Shown here one piece after another: positions 1 to 9,751 of a DNA stretch of 64,000 nt. The translations under genes and the position numbers were made by a program. Source of the DNA: Planctomycetota bacterium (GTDB taxonomy: Bacteria; Planctomycetota; Phycisphaerae; UBA1845; PWPN01). The DNA is taken from the NCBI GenBank assembly GCA_029550525.1, contig JAKPHF010000077.1, positions 310,001 to 374,000 of the forward strand, written 5' to 3'. The notes beneath the pieces were generated by a model. It saw nothing but the letters and a program-made list of their open reading frames with translations, made no database searches and was not told the origin of the DNA. Every line of letters starts with the position of its first letter. Within the stretch, counting starts at the first letter, position 1.

Positions 1-1242
1 AGCGACAACTTCCTCTGGAGTCTGCCCGGCGCCCCTGCGCACGATGATATTCCCGCTCCCCACAACTACGTCATCAAGGACCTGGGATACATCCGGACCA
101 ACGCTGGCTCGTGCGGCTCTGGCTCACAGCTGAACAGTCCGTCCTGGGAGATAGAGCGGCCGATTCAGATCGTGGGCGCCAATCCGACCGATCGCATTGG
201 CGATTCGATTACCGGTCTGTACGACATCAACAACGACGGAGTGGCCGATGTGGCCGTCGGTGGCGCGGGCACGAACAGCGGCCGTGGCGCGGTTTACGTC
301 ATCTACCGCCGTCAGCCCGAGATCGAGCACGATTATCTCCTGGAGCGGCTGCAGTTGCCGACCGACGATCCGGGCCGGATGGTTGGCCTGTTCATCATCG
401 GTGAGCAGGGCGAGAACCTCGGCACCGCCCTGGGCGGCCTGGGACCGGCAGCGTTCCGGGACGACTACAACGCTGACGGGTTCCCGGACCTGTTGATCGG
501 CTCGCCCAACGCCACGCCTTCGGCCGGGTTCGAGGCCGGTCAGGTATTCATCCTGTTCGGCGGCAAGACGCTGCTCAACGCCGAGGGCGGCGTCACGATT
601 CGCGAACTGGTGGATCGGGGGGATGGCATGCTGCTCACCGGTGTTGCGGCCGGCGACCGGACCGGCGAGGTGGTCGCCAGTGCCGGCGACGTCAACGGCG
701 ACGGCGTTGCCGATCTCCTCATCGCCGCTCCGAACGCCAGCGTGCCCGATATCAAGTTCAGAAACCCGGGGCAGGACTCGCTGCGATCGCTGCGGGTCAC
801 CTTCCAGTACGACAGCGATGGGGACGGCATCCCGGACGCTACCGGCATCGGCATCGATCTCAACGGTGACGGCTTGGCCGACCCGCTCAACGGGAACAAC
901 GAACGCGACGTCAACGGCAACATCATTTACGATGCGGATGACGACCTGACCAACGCCGGCGTGGTGTACCTGGTCTTCGGCGGCACGCATCTCAAGGGCA
1001 CGATCCGGTTGGATGAGATCGGCAGCCCGAGCTTGCCGGGCTTGGTCTTCGTGGGCCGGGCGGCCGGGAACGAGCTGGGTGGCGGTCGCACGCAGAACGG
1101 CCTGCTGTCTCGGGGACTCGCCTACGCCGGCGACCTGGACGGCGATGGGTACGGAGACGTGATGATTTCCTCCGTCCTGGCCGATCCGGATGGCAAGACC
1201 GACGCGGGCGAAGTTTACGTGGTGTACGGGTTCGCCCCCTGA
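1..1242 (+). CDS. FG-GAP/VCBS repeat protein, C-terminal part (5' truncated by window)
   Basis: The frame is open from base 1, so the gene starts before the window. The visible 413 residues are repeated FG-GAP units of the integrin-alpha beta-propeller type: each carries a calcium-loop-like motif such as DINNDGVADVAVGG, DYNADGFPDLLIGSP, DVNGDGVADLLIAAP and DLDGDGYGDVMISS, followed by a Y-V-x-G strand. A short Asp-rich insert around base 810-940 (DSDGDGIPDATG) resembles thrombospondin-3 or dockerin calcium loops. Proteins like this are normally exported and bind calcium, with roles in adhesion or glycan binding, but no specific ligand can be named. It ends only 145 bp before the next secreted protein and may be co-expressed with it. 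Confidence 0.85.
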   Translation, partial: SDNFLWSLPGAPAHDDIPAPHNYVIKDLGYIRTNAGSCGSGSQLNSPSWEIERPIQIVGANPTDRIGDSITGLYDINNDGVADVAVGGAGTNSGRGAVYVIYRRQPEIEHDYLLERLQLPTDDPGRMVGLFIIGEQGENLGTALGGLGPAAFRDDYNADGFPDLLIGSPNATPSAGFEAGQVFILFGGKTLLNAEGGVTIRELVDRGDGMLLTGVAAGDRTGEVVASAGDVNGDGVADLLIAAPNASVPDIKFRNPGQDSLRSLRVTFQYDSDGDGIPDATGIGIDLNGDGLADPLNGNNERDVNGNIIYDADDDLTNAGVVYLVFGGTHLKGTIRLDEIGSPSLPGLVFVGRAAGNELGGGRTQNGLLSRGLAYAGDLDGDGYGDVMISSVLADPDGKTDAGEVYVVYGFAP

Positions 1243-1387
1243 GCGTTTGCGAGGTAGAATTGACCGAGCGTTGGCATGGGCCAGCAGGAGCGGCACCAGG
1301 GAGTTTTCGGTCCAACGTAGACAAACGGGCCTGACAGGATCTGTCCACCCTTCGGGTAGAGTGACGACCCGTGCACGGAGATCTGGT

Positions 1388-3553
1388 ATGCATGTCTTGC
1401 GGAAGGGAGCCGTCGTAACCGGTCTGTTGCTGGTAATGCTGGCCGGCGCCCCGCTGTGGGCCCAGACTTCCGGCTTGTCGCATGAGCAGCATGGGCCGGT
1501 AAACTGGCTTCCGGACTTCCAGTGGCCTTCACCGCTGTGCCGATACCCGACCCCCAAGCCCAAATCCAAGACCGCACGGACGGCCCAGGCTCTGGGCAAG
1601 ATCACCATCGTCAACGAGGTGGAGCCCAACGACTATTTTGCCGTCGCCCAGACGCTGGTCCTCGAACCCGGGCCCATGTCGCTGGTGAACATTGATGTCA
1701 AGGGCGTCATCTCCCAAGGCGACGACGTGGATCTTTATCGCTTCCGGGCCACGAAGGGGGATGTCATTGGTCTGGCGGCGATCAGCAACAGTGCGCTGGA
1801 TCCGGTCCTGGCCATTCAGCAGACCAACGAAGTCTCGCTCATCGAGAACGACAATCACAACGGGATCGCCCTGTATTATCCGCCGGAGTCGCCCTTGCCG
1901 GGCGGCGTGGGGTTGTACGATTCGGCGCTGAGCTGGATTGCTCCCGCCGACGGTGATTACCTCATTCGCGTCAGTTCCTACAACTCGGCCAGCCGGGGCG
2001 AATATACGCTCCAGATCCGGGCCCGTCGTCCGTCGTTCGAGAGCCAGGGCTTCAACGAAACGCAAATCATCTTCCTGGATTTCGACGGCGCGACACTCAA
2101 CGTGCTGCAGACTTTCGGCGAGGGGCGCAGTGCCGCATTGATGTCGCCCATGCGGGAGTTCCTGCCCAGGTGGGGCCTGACGCCGGAGGACGAGGCCGCG
2201 GTGGTGGAGGCGATCGTCAACACGGTCCAGGACCGGTTTGACGCACTGCGGACCGCCAGCCTCAACGGCAACCTGGCCACGGACAAGATCGCCGGCCATT
2301 TCGACGTTCAGATTCTCAACAGTCGCGATCATGCTGACCCGTGGGGCCAGCCCAACGTGTCGCGCGTGATCATCGGCGGCACGATCGACCAGACGGGAAT
2401 CATGACCATCGGGTTGGCCCAGTCCATCGATCCCGGGAACTTCGCCCGCGAAGAGACCGCGTTTGTCTTGCTGGATGTGCTGAGCAGTCCGGTCCTCACC
2501 TACACCGATCGGAACGGCAACCAGGTGTTGAATCCGGATACCCTCAACAATTGCATGGCCACCGGCAGCTACACCAAGATCGATGTCGTGGGCCAGGCCG
2601 TGGGGATCATCGTTGCTCACGAAATCGGACATTACCTGGGCAACTGGCACACCGACTCCACGAACGAGTTCCGCTCGATTATTGATGAGGGTGGGTATGT
2701 GCCGATTTGGATCATGGCCGGCTTCGGTCCCGACCGTACGCTGGGCACCAGCGACGACGAGCCGGTTGATTTCGTGACCGATGAGTTCTCGATCTACGAG
2801 CAGGTCGCCGTTGGCGAGGAACGAACGGAGGTGAATACCGCGTTCGCTCTGTCCACCGGGCGGGTCCAGCGGGACACAGCGCCGGAGGTGCCGAGCTGGC
2901 CGTATCCGCTTCCGTCCGTACGGGCCACCCCGACCGGCGGGACACCGCCGCTGCAGGTGGACTTTGCCGCCGGCGGCATCGACTACGACACCAAGGGGCT
3001 GTCGTTCACCTGGGACTTCGCCGACGGTTCGCCCGTCGCGGCCGGACCGGTGGTGTCTCACACCTTCGAGACGCCGGGCGAGTTTCTCGTGAAGGTCACG
3101 GCCCAGAATTCCGGCGGCGTTCTCGGCCAGACCACCGTGCTGATCACCGTTTCGGCGACGTCGCCCACCGCCAAAATCGCTGCGACGCCGCTTCGCGGGT
3201 CGGCTCCGTTGACCGTGACGTTCGACGGCAGCGAATCGGAGGCGGCCGCCGGTGAAATCATCACCTACTCTTGGGACTTTGGTGACGGCTCCGCTGCCAC
3301 CGGCCCCACGGTCCAGCATACGTACACATCGGCCGGCTATTACGCCGCCAAGTTGACGGTCACCGACTCGTACGGGGGAACCAGCACGGCATCGGTCATG
3401 GTCGTCGTCAACGTCTCGACGTACGAGAGCGACAGCGCTCAATACGTGCCTACGTCGCAGCAGGCTGCTCCGCAGTGCGGCCTCGGATCCGGCGTCATGA
3501 TGATTAGCTCGCTGGCTGGACTGTTGTTGATCTCCATCCGCCGGCGCTATTGA
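1388..3553 (+). CDS. secreted PPC/PKD-domain zinc metalloprotease-like protein with C-terminal membrane anchor
   Basis: The start at ATG 1388 gives a clean signal peptide (MHVLRKGAVVTGLLLVMLAG, cleavage near PLWAQ). Domain order over 721 residues: a PPC-like (pre-peptidase C-terminal) beta domain at about 75-215 beginning VNEVEPNDYF; a middle region with the zinc-protease signature HEIGHYLGNWHT near residue 410, which is the extended HExxHxxxxxH form; then two PKD domains with FTWDFADGSP and YSWDFGDGS. The C-terminus has a Cys-Gly motif (QCGLGSG), a hydrophobic segment and an RRRY end, resembling tripartite cell-surface sorting tags. The likely role is extracellular proteolysis by an anchored enzyme. 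Substrate is unknown. The HExxH match is clear, but I cannot place it in one peptidase family. Confidence 0.75.
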   Translation: MHVLRKGAVVTGLLLVMLAGAPLWAQTSGLSHEQHGPVNWLPDFQWPSPLCRYPTPKPKSKTARTAQALGKITIVNEVEPNDYFAVAQTLVLEPGPMSLVNIDVKGVISQGDDVDLYRFRATKGDVIGLAAISNSALDPVLAIQQTNEVSLIENDNHNGIALYYPPESPLPGGVGLYDSALSWIAPADGDYLIRVSSYNSASRGEYTLQIRARRPSFESQGFNETQIIFLDFDGATLNVLQTFGEGRSAALMSPMREFLPRWGLTPEDEAAVVEAIVNTVQDRFDALRTASLNGNLATDKIAGHFDVQILNSRDHADPWGQPNVSRVIIGGTIDQTGIMTIGLAQSIDPGNFAREETAFVLLDVLSSPVLTYTDRNGNQVLNPDTLNNCMATGSYTKIDVVGQAVGIIVAHEIGHYLGNWHTDSTNEFRSIIDEGGYVPIWIMAGFGPDRTLGTSDDEPVDFVTDEFSIYEQVAVGEERTEVNTAFALSTGRVQRDTAPEVPSWPYPLPSVRATPTGGTPPLQVDFAAGGIDYDTKGLSFTWDFADGSPVAAGPVVSHTFETPGEFLVKVTAQNSGGVLGQTTVLITVSATSPTAKIAATPLRGSAPLTVTFDGSESEAAAGEIITYSWDFGDGSAATGPTVQHTYTSAGYYAAKLTVTDSYGGTSTASVMVVVNVSTYESDSAQYVPTSQQAAPQCGLGSGVMMISSLAGLLLISIRRRY

Positions 3554-3584
3554 TCATCGTTTCACGAACCACGGAATGAAAAGC

Positions 3585-3627
3585 GAAAGACGCGGACAGA
3601 GTTCTGGTCGCGTCTTTCGTTCGTTTT
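3585..3627 (+). terminator. rho-independent terminator after the PKD protein
   Basis: Ten-base arms GAAAGACGCG (3585-3594) and CGCGTCTTTC (3609-3618) form a perfect stem, followed by a T-rich tract (GTTCGTTTTT). It lies about 30 bp after the stop of the upstream gene. Confidence 0.8.
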
Positions 3628-3820
3628 TGCATGTCCACGATGTGAACCAGTGATAACACCGACGGCCACGGATGAGAAGGTGAGCGAACCGCAGAGGTTG
3701 TAGAGGAGCACAGAGGTGGCAATTCCGCTCTTCCTCTGTGACCCTCTGTGCCCTCAGTGGTTCACCAGCCGCCGCTCAAGCCTGAGGTGTCAACGTCTCA
3801 GGTCTCAGGCCACTGGCCTT

Positions 3821-5356
3821 TCATTCTTCCGCACGGCTGCGGAACTCGCCGTCGGCAGTCTCGGTAATCACGACGTCGCCGGGCCGAATCTCGGCGGCGG
3901 AACGGATGATGCGTTCGCGTCGTTCGTCCCAGGTCACGCTGTAGCCGCGGGCCAGCGTTCGCCGGTAGCTGATAGCCTCCAGCCGATCGGTGAGCGACTC
4001 GGTCCGGGCTCGCAGAAAGCTCAGCCGCTGCATGACGCCGCGGTGCAGGCGAAGCTGATACTGGCGGATTTTCTCGGACTCCATACCGAGGCGCGCGGAC
4101 GGCGAGACTCGCTGCAGGAGGCGGCCGAGGGTATCGATGCGTCGCTCTGCTTCGCGGCAGCGACGATGGATCACGGCTTGCAGCCGGTGGTCGATGCGAG
4201 CCAGGCGGGCCTGTTGATCGCGGACAAGCACGGCCGGCCGCACGCTTACCAGGCGCACCTGCAAGTCCGACAAGCGGCGCTGGACGCGGCTGATGGCTTG
4301 GTGCACGGCGTGGCCGAGCGCGCCGGCCAGTTCATCGACCTGCTGTTCCTTGCGCCGCACGACGGCGGCCGGAGCGCGAAAGATTTCCGCTCGCTGGATG
4401 GCGTCCAGTCGCGATCGCGCCAGCTCCAGATGATGTCGCATGCACTGACGGAGGCGCGATTCGGACTCGAGCAACCCCTCGAGCACTTCGCTGAGCAGCG
4501 GGACGGCCAGCTCAGCGGCGGCGGTGGGCGTCGGCGCCCGCAGGTCGGCCACGAGATCGGCGATGGTGACGTCGACTTCGTGACCCACGCCCGCGATCAC
4601 GGGGATTCGGCTGGCGGCGATGGCCCGGGCGACGATCTCTTCGTTGAAGGCCCACAAGTCCTCCAGCGAGCCGCCGCCGCGGCCGACGATGAGCAGGTCC
4701 AGGCCGCCCAGCTCGCCGGCCCGCGCGTTGAGCGTGCGGACGGCCCCCGCGATCTCGGCCGCCGCTCCTTCGCCCTGCACGCGCACGGGGTACAGGAACA
4801 CCTCGACGCAGGGAAATCGCCGGCGCAGCGTGTGCAGGATATCGTGAATGGCCGCGCCGCTCGGGCTGGTTACCACGCCGATGCGACGCGGGTAGCGCGG
4901 GATCTTCTTCTTGCGGGCGGCGTCGAAGAGACCTTCCTTGGCCAGCCGCTCGTAAAGCTGGCGAAAAGCGAGTTCGAGATTGCCGACGCCCTTGGGCTCA
5001 AGCTTTCGGACGTAGAACTGGTACTGCCCGCGCGGCTCGTACACATCCACGCTGCCGGTGGCAACGACTTCCATGCCGTCTTCAATCTCGAACTTGAGCC
5101 CCACGGCCGACGATCGCCACATCACGGCGCGAACTTCGGATCGTTCGTCCTTGAGCGTGAAGTATAGGTGGCCGCTGGTCGGCCGCGAGACGTTGCTGAT
5201 CTGGCCCACGAGGTGGATCGTCGCAGGCAGGCCCGTGCCGAGCACCCGCTTGACCAGCGCGTTGAGCTGGCTGACGGTCAGGCTGCGCGGGGCGAGGTTG
5301 GCGTCCTCTTTCGCGGCCATGCGGGTGGGATCGAAGATGGGGCGTTGCGCTGCCAT
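3821..5356 (-). CDS. xseA: exodeoxyribonuclease VII large subunit
   Basis: Large subunit of exonuclease VII, which degrades single-stranded DNA to oligonucleotides in the cytoplasm. The N-terminal OB-fold (residues about 20-115) contains LTVSQLNALVKRVL and GHLYFTLKDE. The central catalytic region shows IGVVTSPSGAAIHDIL, LLIVGRGGGSLEDLWAFN, and PVIAGVGHEVDVTIADLVAD followed by RAPTPTAAAE, all diagnostic of XseA. The C-terminal part is a long coiled coil. I chose ATG 5356 because an upstream ATG would overlap the preceding stop; the result is 511 residues, slightly longer than usual. It follows the YmdB-like gene by 10 bp, so the two are probably cotranscribed. No xseB is seen in the window. 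Confidence 0.93.
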   Translation of the reverse strand: MAAQRPIFDPTRMAAKEDANLAPRSLTVSQLNALVKRVLGTGLPATIHLVGQISNVSRPTSGHLYFTLKDERSEVRAVMWRSSAVGLKFEIEDGMEVVATGSVDVYEPRGQYQFYVRKLEPKGVGNLELAFRQLYERLAKEGLFDAARKKKIPRYPRRIGVVTSPSGAAIHDILHTLRRRFPCVEVFLYPVRVQGEGAAAEIAGAVRTLNARAGELGGLDLLIVGRGGGSLEDLWAFNEEIVARAIAASRIPVIAGVGHEVDVTIADLVADLRAPTPTAAAELAVPLLSEVLEGLLESESRLRQCMRHHLELARSRLDAIQRAEIFRAPAAVVRRKEQQVDELAGALGHAVHQAISRVQRRLSDLQVRLVSVRPAVLVRDQQARLARIDHRLQAVIHRRCREAERRIDTLGRLLQRVSPSARLGMESEKIRQYQLRLHRGVMQRLSFLRARTESLTDRLEAISYRRTLARGYSVTWDERRERIIRSAAEIRPGDVVITETADGEFRSRAEE

Positions 5357-5366
5357 GGGGGTGGCG

Positions 5367-6203
5367 TCAGTCCGGCTCGTGGGCCATCTCGGAGGGCATC
5401 CTGGACTTGTCGGCATCCACCCGAATGCGCTGAATGCGGGTGGCGACGCCGGTGTTCGGCTCCACGCTGACCAGGATGCCGTACAGCCGCGGGTCGTCGG
5501 TGGCCACGTCGAACGGGGCCGGCATGTTGGTCAGCAGGTTGCGCAGCACCCGGTCCTTGCGGCGGCCGAGCACGGAATCGTAGGGGCCGGTCATGCCCAG
5601 GTCGGTGATATAGGCGGTTCCGCCGGGCAGGATACACTCGTCGGCGGTCTGCACGTGCGTGTGCGTGCCGAACACGACGCTGACTCGTCCGTCGAGGTGC
5701 CAGCCCATGGCGATCTTCTCGCTGGTGGCCTCGGCGTGCATGTCCACCACGATGATGTTCACGTCCGGAGGCAACTGCCGGATCACCTGATCGACGGCTC
5801 GGAATGGACAGTCCGTGGGTGGCCGCATGTACAGCCGGCCCAGCAGCGAGATAATCGCCACCTTCGGTCCGATGGCCGTCTCATAAATGGCGAATGTCCG
5901 GCCTACCGACTGGGGCGGGAAGTTGGCGGGACGGACCACGTCCACGCCTTTCTCCAGCACGGGCAGGATATCGGCTTTGCGATACAGGTGATCGCCCAGC
6001 GTCATCAGGTGCACGCCGTAGCGTTTGAACTTGTCGTACAGTTGGCTGGTCAGGCCGGAACCCGCCGCCGCGTTCTCCACGTTGGCGATCACGCAGTGGA
6101 TCTGGTGCTCTTTGACGAGCGTGGGCAGGGCCTGAGCGACCACGTAGCGGCCCGGCCGGCCGACGACGTCACCAATGCAGAGAATGTTGACCGGTGTGCT
6201 CAG
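5367..6203 (-). CDS. YmdB/TIGR00282-family metallophosphoesterase
   Basis: Member of the YmdB-type calcineurin-like phosphoesterases, several of which hydrolyse cyclic nucleotide monophosphates. Metal and phosphate motifs are NILCIGDVVGRPGR near the start, NVENAAAG, GDHLYR, VDMHAEATSEK and GTHTHVQTADE. A GTG at 6143 would remove the first metal motif, which is essential in the family. In-frame extension gives a CTG start at 6203, 7 nt after a GGAAAGGA ribosome-binding site, yielding 278 residues of normal family length. I therefore propose an unusual CTG initiation. It lies upstream of xseA on the same strand. Its start region faces the glycosyltransferase gene across a 295-bp divergent gap that should hold both promoters; I see no convincing sigma-70 match there. 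Confidence 0.85.
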   Translation of the reverse strand: MSTPVNILCIGDVVGRPGRYVVAQALPTLVKEHQIHCVIANVENAAAGSGLTSQLYDKFKRYGVHLMTLGDHLYRKADILPVLEKGVDVVRPANFPPQSVGRTFAIYETAIGPKVAIISLLGRLYMRPPTDCPFRAVDQVIRQLPPDVNIIVVDMHAEATSEKIAMGWHLDGRVSVVFGTHTHVQTADECILPGGTAYITDLGMTGPYDSVLGRRKDRVLRNLLTNMPAPFDVATDDPRLYGILVSVEPNTGVATRIQRIRVDADKSRMPSEMAHEPD

Positions 6204-6498
6204 TTCGCAGTCCTTTCCGTGTAGAGGCTTTCTTCACCATAGCCCAAGCGTGGGGGGCAGGCAAGGGGCGGCGAGGGCCGGGCAGAGGAGAACGCGAGCG
6301 GACGAATCGGTGGGGAAGGATGATCCGATTGAAAGAATCAGCGGGGGAAGGAGTCCAAGTGGGAAAGGATCGGACGGGAATGCGGGTCCAATCCGAAAGA
6401 GTCGGCGGGGGCAGGCCCCGCCGCTCGCGCGGGTCGTGCGGGCTGGGTGACGGGCGGTGGGTGGCGGATTGGACGGGGGTCATTTAAGCTGGAGAAGT

Positions 6499-7734
6499 AT
6501 GCGGATCGTCTACCTTGACGCCGATTTTGCATCCGCGACGGGCGAGACGGGCCCTCGCTCCTATGCCTTCTCCCGCCGGCTGATCGCGCGGGGACACGAG
6601 GTCACGATCCTCACAAGCGACCGGCTGCTGGATCTGCCGAGCGATGCCGGTCGCGTGTTCCGTACGACGGTGGACGGCATCCCGGGGGTTGCCATCAACG
6701 TGGGGCTGGGGCGGGCGAGTTCGCGGGCCGGGCGCATGTGGCATCACCTGCGATTTGCCTGGCACGCCCTCCGGTACCTGCTGCGGTGCGAGCGGCCGGA
6801 CGTGGCCTACGTGATCAGCCCGCCGATTTCGGCCATTCTGCCCGCCGTGTTGGTCCGGTGGCTGCGGGGCGTGCCGTACGTGCTCGAAGTCCGCGAGATC
6901 TGGCCGGAGGTGCCGCGGGGCATCGATCTGCTTCGCTCGCGGGTGTTGTTCTTCCTCCTGCGCCGGTTGGCGATTCTCGGCTACCGGACGGCGGCACGGG
7001 TTGTCGCTCTCACCGAACCGGCTGTTCACCACATCCAGGCCGATATTCCGCTGGATCGCAAGGTGGTGCGCATCGGCGCCTGCTGCGATCTCGACTTGTT
7101 CGCGGGCGGCGACGGTACGGCCATCCGCGCCGCCCAAGGCTGGACCGACAAGTTTGTGTGTCTGCACGTCGGGCCCATGATTCGGGCCACCGGGCTCGAA
7201 GCCATCCTCCGCGTGGCCGACAGCCTCCGCGAGGACGAACAGTTCGTCTTTTGGCTCGTGGGCAGCGGCGAACAGCGGCCACAGATCGAGCGTGACATCC
7301 GCGATCGCGATCTGCGCAACGTGGTGATCTGGGACGACGTGCCGCGGACGCAACTGCCTGACGTCCTGGCTGCCGCCGATTTGGGCATCATGACCATGCG
7401 GCGATACCGCGTGCTCGAGCAGGCCAGCAGCGATCGGCTGTTCGACTACCTGGCCGCCGGCAAGCCCGTGTTGCTGAACTACAGCGGCTGGCAGCGCGAA
7501 CTGATTGAAAGGCACGCCGCGGGCCTGGGTACGACGCTGGGGGATTACGGCCAATTCTTCAAGAACATCTGCAAGCTGTGCGACCGTCCGGAACTGCGGG
7601 CCAGCATGGGCCGTAACGCTCGCCGGCTCGCCGAAACCACATGCCATCCGGACCTCCTGGTCGAAAAGCTCGAGGCGGTACTCACGGAGGCGGTGGGCAA
7701 GCCCACGGTGAATCCCGCGTCCGACGTGCTATAA
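6499..7734 (+). CDS. GT4-family glycosyltransferase (WbuB-like)
   Basis: Cytoplasmic or membrane-peripheral GT-B fold glycosyltransferase of 411 residues. The N-terminus has the typical opening of family 4 enzymes with ETGPRSYAFSRRLIARGHEV. The C-terminal nucleotide-sugar half contains VGSGEQRPQIERDI and SDRLFDYLAAGKPVL, the latter in the place of the E-x7-E motif that binds the donor. ATG 6499 follows a GGAGAAGT ribosome-binding site. It would transfer a sugar to a surface polysaccharide or lipid-linked acceptor; donor and acceptor are not determinable. It ends 7 bp before dapF, suggesting cotranscription with dapF and the acyltransferase. Confidence 0.85.
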   Translation: MRIVYLDADFASATGETGPRSYAFSRRLIARGHEVTILTSDRLLDLPSDAGRVFRTTVDGIPGVAINVGLGRASSRAGRMWHHLRFAWHALRYLLRCERPDVAYVISPPISAILPAVLVRWLRGVPYVLEVREIWPEVPRGIDLLRSRVLFFLLRRLAILGYRTAARVVALTEPAVHHIQADIPLDRKVVRIGACCDLDLFAGGDGTAIRAAQGWTDKFVCLHVGPMIRATGLEAILRVADSLREDEQFVFWLVGSGEQRPQIERDIRDRDLRNVVIWDDVPRTQLPDVLAAADLGIMTMRRYRVLEQASSDRLFDYLAAGKPVLLNYSGWQRELIERHAAGLGTTLGDYGQFFKNICKLCDRPELRASMGRNARRLAETTCHPDLLVEKLEAVLTEAVGKPTVNPASDVL

Positions 7735-7741
7735 TCGCGGC

Positions 7742-8587
7742 ATGCGATTCACGAAAATGCACGGTTTGGGCAACTGCTACATCTACGTCAACTGCTTCAC
7801 CGAGACGGTCAAGGACGCTCCGGCGTTGGCGCGGGCGGTCAGTGACCGCAACACCGGCGTGGGCAGCGACGGTCTCATTCTCATCCGCCCGCCCCGGGAG
7901 GGCGGCGACGCCCGGATGGAGATGTACAACATGGACGGCTCGCGCGGCCAGATGTGCGGCAACGCCGTCCGTTGCGTGGCCAAGTACGTTTACGATCACG
8001 GGTTGTCGAAGTCCAATCCCATGCGGATTGAGACGGACGCCGGCGTGCGGGTGTTGGATCTGACGGTGGCCGACGGCAAGGTCACGCATGCACGCGTGGA
8101 CATGGGCCGGCCTCGGCTTGCCCCGGGCGATCTGCCCGTGAAGCTCACTCCCGATCAGATGATCGATTATCCGATCGAGGTGGCCGGCCGGGCTGCCACG
8201 ATGACCTGTGTATCCATGGGCAACCCGCATGCGGTGATCTACGGCGTGCCTTTGGCCGAGCTCGCGCCCTGGAAGCTCGAGCAGGAGGGCCGCAAGATCG
8301 AGTGCCACGAACTCTTCCCCGAACGGACCAACGTGCATTTCGTGGAGGTCATGAGTCCGCGCGAGATCCGAGTGCTGGTCTGGGAACGGGGCAGCGGGGC
8401 GACGGCTGCATGCGGTACGGGGGCCAGCGCTTGCTGCGTGGCGGGCGTGCTGACCGGGCGCAGCGGCCGCGAGGTCACCGTGCACCTGCCCGGCGGTCCG
8501 CTGGCCATCGAGTGGCGGGAGTCAGACGATCACGTCTACATGACCGGCCCGGCGGTCGAGATTTTCTCGGGCGACTGGCCCGAGTGA
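7742..8587 (+). CDS. dapF: diaminopimelate epimerase
   Basis: Converts LL- to meso-diaminopimelate for lysine and peptidoglycan synthesis in the cytoplasm. The sequence starts MRFTKMHGLGNCYIYVN as expected. Both catalytic cysteines are present: DGSRGQMCGNAVRC and TAACGTGASACC. The ERGSGATAACGTGA block and SMGNPHAVIY also match. At 281 residues it has the usual length. It supports a cell with DAP-type peptidoglycan. Confidence 0.96.
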   Translation: MRFTKMHGLGNCYIYVNCFTETVKDAPALARAVSDRNTGVGSDGLILIRPPREGGDARMEMYNMDGSRGQMCGNAVRCVAKYVYDHGLSKSNPMRIETDAGVRVLDLTVADGKVTHARVDMGRPRLAPGDLPVKLTPDQMIDYPIEVAGRAATMTCVSMGNPHAVIYGVPLAELAPWKLEQEGRKIECHELFPERTNVHFVEVMSPREIRVLVWERGSGATAACGTGASACCVAGVLTGRSGREVTVHLPGGPLAIEWRESDDHVYMTGPAVEIFSGDWPE

Positions 8588-8761
8588 GTGAGTGAGCCGA
8601 TCGGCGCCATGACGCGCACGCGAGGATTCTCCCGGGAGAACGGGAGAAGATGACATTCCTTCTGTGGCCGCACCGGTTCGCGGCCGGTCCGTTCGAGGCC
8701 CAAGCCGGTCGCTTTCTGAGCGAGTCGCATCGGCGCGGGCGTCTCATTACAATCTGCCCGC

Positions 8762-9751
8762 ATGTGGCGACGCTGGATCAACCCGGACTACCTGGTCTAC
8801 ATCGTCCTTCGCCTGGGGGCGATGATCTTCCAGATGTTCCCGATCGACTGGAATCTGGCCACGGCCCGCTGGATGGGCTGGATGTGGTTCCGCATCATGC
8901 GCCGGCACCGCGAGCGGGCGCTGGAGCACCTGCGGTTCGCCTACGGCGATCAGCTCACCGACGCGGAACGCCGCCGCCTGGCTCTGGCCTCCATGCAACA
9001 GATGACCATGGTGGCGATGGAGACCTTCTTCACCACGCGGCTCATTAATGAGTGGACTTGGCCGCGGTACGTGCGGTTGAAGGGCGTCGAGCCCGGGCTG
9101 GAGGTGCTCACCCGCCGTCGCGGCGCGATTCTCGTCACGGGTCACTACGGCAGTTGGGAACTGTGCGGCTACGTGCTGGCCACCATGGGGTTTCCCATCG
9201 TGGCGGTCATGCGGCCGCTGGATAACCCGTACATCAACTCGTACCTCATGGACGTGCGAGCCAAACGCGGGCTGCAACTGCTCTACAAGAAAGGCGTGTC
9301 CCGCAGCGCCGATGAGGTGCTCGCCGGCGGAGGAACGTTGGCGTTCATCGCCGACCAGAACGCCGGCCACAAGGGGTTGTTCGTGGACTTCTTCGGGCGT
9401 AAGGCCTCCACGTACAAGTCCATTGCTTTGCTCGCTATCCAGCACCAAGTGCCCATCATCGTGGGGTATGCTCGCCGCGTCAGCAAGCGTTTCGAGTACG
9501 AGTTGGGCGTGAGCCGCGTGATCGAGCCTGCCGAGTGGTCCGGGCGGGACGACGAACTCATGTGGATCACGCAGGAATACACCCGGGCCATCGAAAACTT
9601 CATCCGCGAGGACCCCGGGCAGTATCTCTGGATCCACCGCCGGTGGAAATCACGCCCCAAAGACGAGACGGCTCAGGGCGGCTCTGATGGCCATGCGTCA
9701 GCCCCGGGGCAGAAAACGGCCCAGGGTTGCGGCGATGAGCCGCTCGGTTGA
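8762..9751 (+). CDS. lysophospholipid (LpxL/HtrB-type) acyltransferase
   Basis: Inner-membrane acyltransferase of the lipid A late-acylation family. Residues near 130 give the HX4E catalytic motif in TGHYGSWEL; FIADQNAGHKGLFVDFFG is the usual second block and WIHRRWK near residue 295 the third. An N-terminal hydrophobic stretch (LVYIVLRLGAMIFQMF) fits membrane association. ATG 8762 gives 329 residues, and the last 30 or so (after KSRPKDE) are low-complexity. It presumably adds an acyl chain to lipid A or a related glycolipid, implying a Gram-negative-type envelope. It is 174 bp after dapF on the same strand. Confidence 0.85.
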   Translation: MWRRWINPDYLVYIVLRLGAMIFQMFPIDWNLATARWMGWMWFRIMRRHRERALEHLRFAYGDQLTDAERRRLALASMQQMTMVAMETFFTTRLINEWTWPRYVRLKGVEPGLEVLTRRRGAILVTGHYGSWELCGYVLATMGFPIVAVMRPLDNPYINSYLMDVRAKRGLQLLYKKGVSRSADEVLAGGGTLAFIADQNAGHKGLFVDFFGRKASTYKSIALLAIQHQVPIIVGYARRVSKRFEYELGVSRVIEPAEWSGRDDELMWITQEYTRAIENFIREDPGQYLWIHRRWKSRPKDETAQGGSDGHASAPGQKTAQGCGDEPLG

